NCBI GenBank assembly: GCA_017556595.1
Contig: JAFYML010000315.1
Span: 1-6,553 of the forward strand
Direction of reading: 5' to 3'
Length of the DNA: 6,553 bases
DNA from: Bacteroides sp.
GTDB lineage: Bacteria > Bacteroidota > Bacteroidia > Bacteroidales > Bacteroidaceae
The translations under genes were made by a program, and so were the position numbers. Within the stretch, counting starts at the first letter, position 1; each line of letters opens with the position of its first letter. Below are positions 5,300 through 6,553 of this stretch, one piece after another. The notes under the pieces are model-generated. The model worked only from the letters and a program-made list of their open reading frames with translations, ran no database searches and was not told the origin of the DNA.

Positions 5300-6553
5300 T
5301 TATTTTCCCTTCTTGGAAAATGTTATGCCGTCGCCAGCTTCGTTCAACGATACTTGAATTTCATCGCCAGCTTCGAGTTGAGTAGATACAATCATTTCGG
5401 ACAATCCATCCTCCAAATAGGTTTGTATGGCACGTTTCAACGGGCGTGCGCCATATTGTACATCATATCCTTTTTCGGCAATGAATCGTTTAGCTTCATC
5501 GCTCAAAGTTAGGGTATATCCTAAGTTTTGAATGCGCGAATAGAGGCCTTTCAATTCAATATCTACTATCTTAATAATGGCGTCGAGACTTAATTGTTCA
5601 AACGTAATGATTTCGTCGATACGATTCAAGAACTCGGGCGAGAATGCTTTGTGCAATGCTTTCTGAATAAGCGAATTAGCATATTCTTTATCGTCGGCAC
5701 GTTGTTGGGCGCTAAAACCTACACCACGGCCAAATTCCTTCAGTTGGCGAGTACCTACGTTCGAGGTCATGATGATTATCGTATTCTTGAAATCTACGGT
5801 GCGGCCAAAGCTATCGGTCAATCGTCCTTCATCCATTACTTGAAGCAATAGGTTGAAGACATCGGCATGCGCCTTTTCCACTTCGTCGAGCAAAACGATA
5901 GAGTAGGGTTTACGACGCACTTTTTCAGTCAGTTGGCCACCTTCGTCATAACCTACATATCCCGGAGGTGCTCCTACCAAACGCGATACGGCAAATTTCT
6001 CCATGTATTCGCTCATGTCAACACGAATCAATGCATCCGACGAGCCAAACATATATTTAGCTAATTGCTTTACTAAGTGCGTTTTACCAACGCCAGTGGG
6101 TCCTAAGAATAGGAATGTACCGATGGGGCGATTCGGATCTTTCAATCCTACGCGGCTTCGCAAAATAGCTTTTGCCAATGTTTCGATAGCGGCATCTTGG
6201 GCGATGACTTGATTTTGCAATTCGCCTTTCATGTTCATCAAACGCGCGCTTTCGGTTTGCGCCATGCGTTGAACAGGAATGCCCGACATCATGGATACAA
6301 CTCGTGCAATTTCCTCTTCATCAACGGTTTGACGATGCTCGTTATGTTGGCTTTCCCATACTTTTTTCATTTCGTCCAATTGCTTGGTCAGCTCGTTGGC
6401 GCGATCGCGATGGTTGGCGGCAAGTTCATAATTTTGCGATTTCACCGCAAGTTCTTTTTGCATCACCGCTTCGTCGATGAGCTTTTCTTGCTCTTCAATC
6501 TCCTTCGGCACACTTATATTAATAAGGTGTACGCGCGAGCCGGCTTCGTCGAG
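5300..6553 (-). CDS. clpC: ATP-dependent Clp protease ATP-binding subunit ClpC, C-terminal half (5' end outside window)
   Basis: The frame stays open from the window edge for 417 codons to TAA at 5300-5302. It begins LDEAGSRVHLINIS, the end of the first AAA+ module, so the GTG at 6509-6511 is internal and not a start. About 400-430 residues are missing. In fragment numbering, a UVR-like segment lies at about 23-62 (KSQNYELAANHRD), typical of ClpC rather than ClpB. The second AAA+ module has Walker A GPTGVGKT (151-158), pore loop GYVG, Walker B IVLLDE (219-224), sensor-1 TSN (263-265), arginine finger in FLNRID (308-313) and sensor-2 GARP (368-371). VGF at 278-280 sits in the loop that docks on ClpP in ClpA/ClpC/ClpX. 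The protein should therefore be a hexameric unfoldase that feeds substrates to ClpP in the cytosol. htpG follows after 58 bases on the same strand. ClpB is less likely because it lacks both the VGF loop and UVR. Confidence 0.96.
   Translation of the reverse strand, partial: LDEAGSRVHLINISVPKEIEEQEKLIDEAVMQKELAVKSQNYELAANHRDRANELTKQLDEMKKVWESQHNEHRQTVDEEEIARVVSMMSGIPVQRMAQTESARLMNMKGELQNQVIAQDAAIETLAKAILRSRVGLKDPNRPIGTFLFLGPTGVGKTHLVKQLAKYMFGSSDALIRVDMSEYMEKFAVSRLVGAPPGYVGYDEGGQLTEKVRRKPYSIVLLDEVEKAHADVFNLLLQVMDEGRLTDSFGRTVDFKNTIIIMTSNVGTRQLKEFGRGVGFSAQQRADDKEYANSLIQKALHKAFSPEFLNRIDEIITFEQLSLDAIIKIVDIELKGLYSRIQNLGYTLTLSDEAKRFIAEKGYDVQYGARPLKRAIQTYLEDGLSEMIVSTQLEAGDEIQVSLNEAGDGITFSKKGK

Noticed and set aside
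6509..6511. GTG as a start codon for a shorter Clp protein
   Set aside because: The frame continues upstream to the window edge with conserved ClpC sequence (LDEAGSRVHLIN), so this GTG is an internal valine.

Overview
The window comes from a Bacteroidales genome, most likely Bacteroides or a close relative (Bacteroidaceae). Three things point there: the HtpG and ClpC sequences match the Bacteroides forms as I know them; the two recognisable promoters carry the Bacteroidota -7 box TAnnTTTG, both as TATCTTTG; and the genes lack Shine-Dalgarno sites and have A/T-rich leaders instead. This placement rests on recalled family sequences, not on a search.

Layout: bases 1-502 (+ strand) hold the C-terminal part of a dead ISAon1-like transposase. 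It has three internal in-frame stops and no frameshift. Bases 503-575 are an A/T-rich gap with a strong inverted repeat that acts as terminator. On the minus strand follow tRNA-Arg(ACG) (576-649) and its promoter (667-696), then a patatin-like phospholipase with signal peptide, POTRA and outer-membrane beta-barrel (721-3027, type Vd architecture). Next come a short intergenic region with the patatin promoter and the htpG terminator (3028-3192), htpG/Hsp90 (3193-5241), a 58-base gap, and the C-terminal half of ClpC (5300-6553), cut by the window edge.

Read in the direction of transcription, the minus strand runs clpC, htpG, terminator, patatin gene, tRNA-Arg, terminator. clpC and htpG look like one proteostasis transcription unit: an Hsp100 unfoldase that feeds ClpP, then Hsp90. 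The phospholipase gene has its own promoter and seems functionally separate. No clear terminator lies between it and the tRNA, so some read-through into the tRNA is possible. The transposase remnant lies just beyond the tRNA 3' end, which makes this edge a candidate boundary between conserved chromosome and accessory DNA.

I see no convincing novel system. The points most worth a second look are the type Vd phospholipase, the A19-U56 covariation in the tRNA elbow, the frame-preserved transposase pseudogene beside the tRNA, and the charged insert in the HtpG C-terminal domain.
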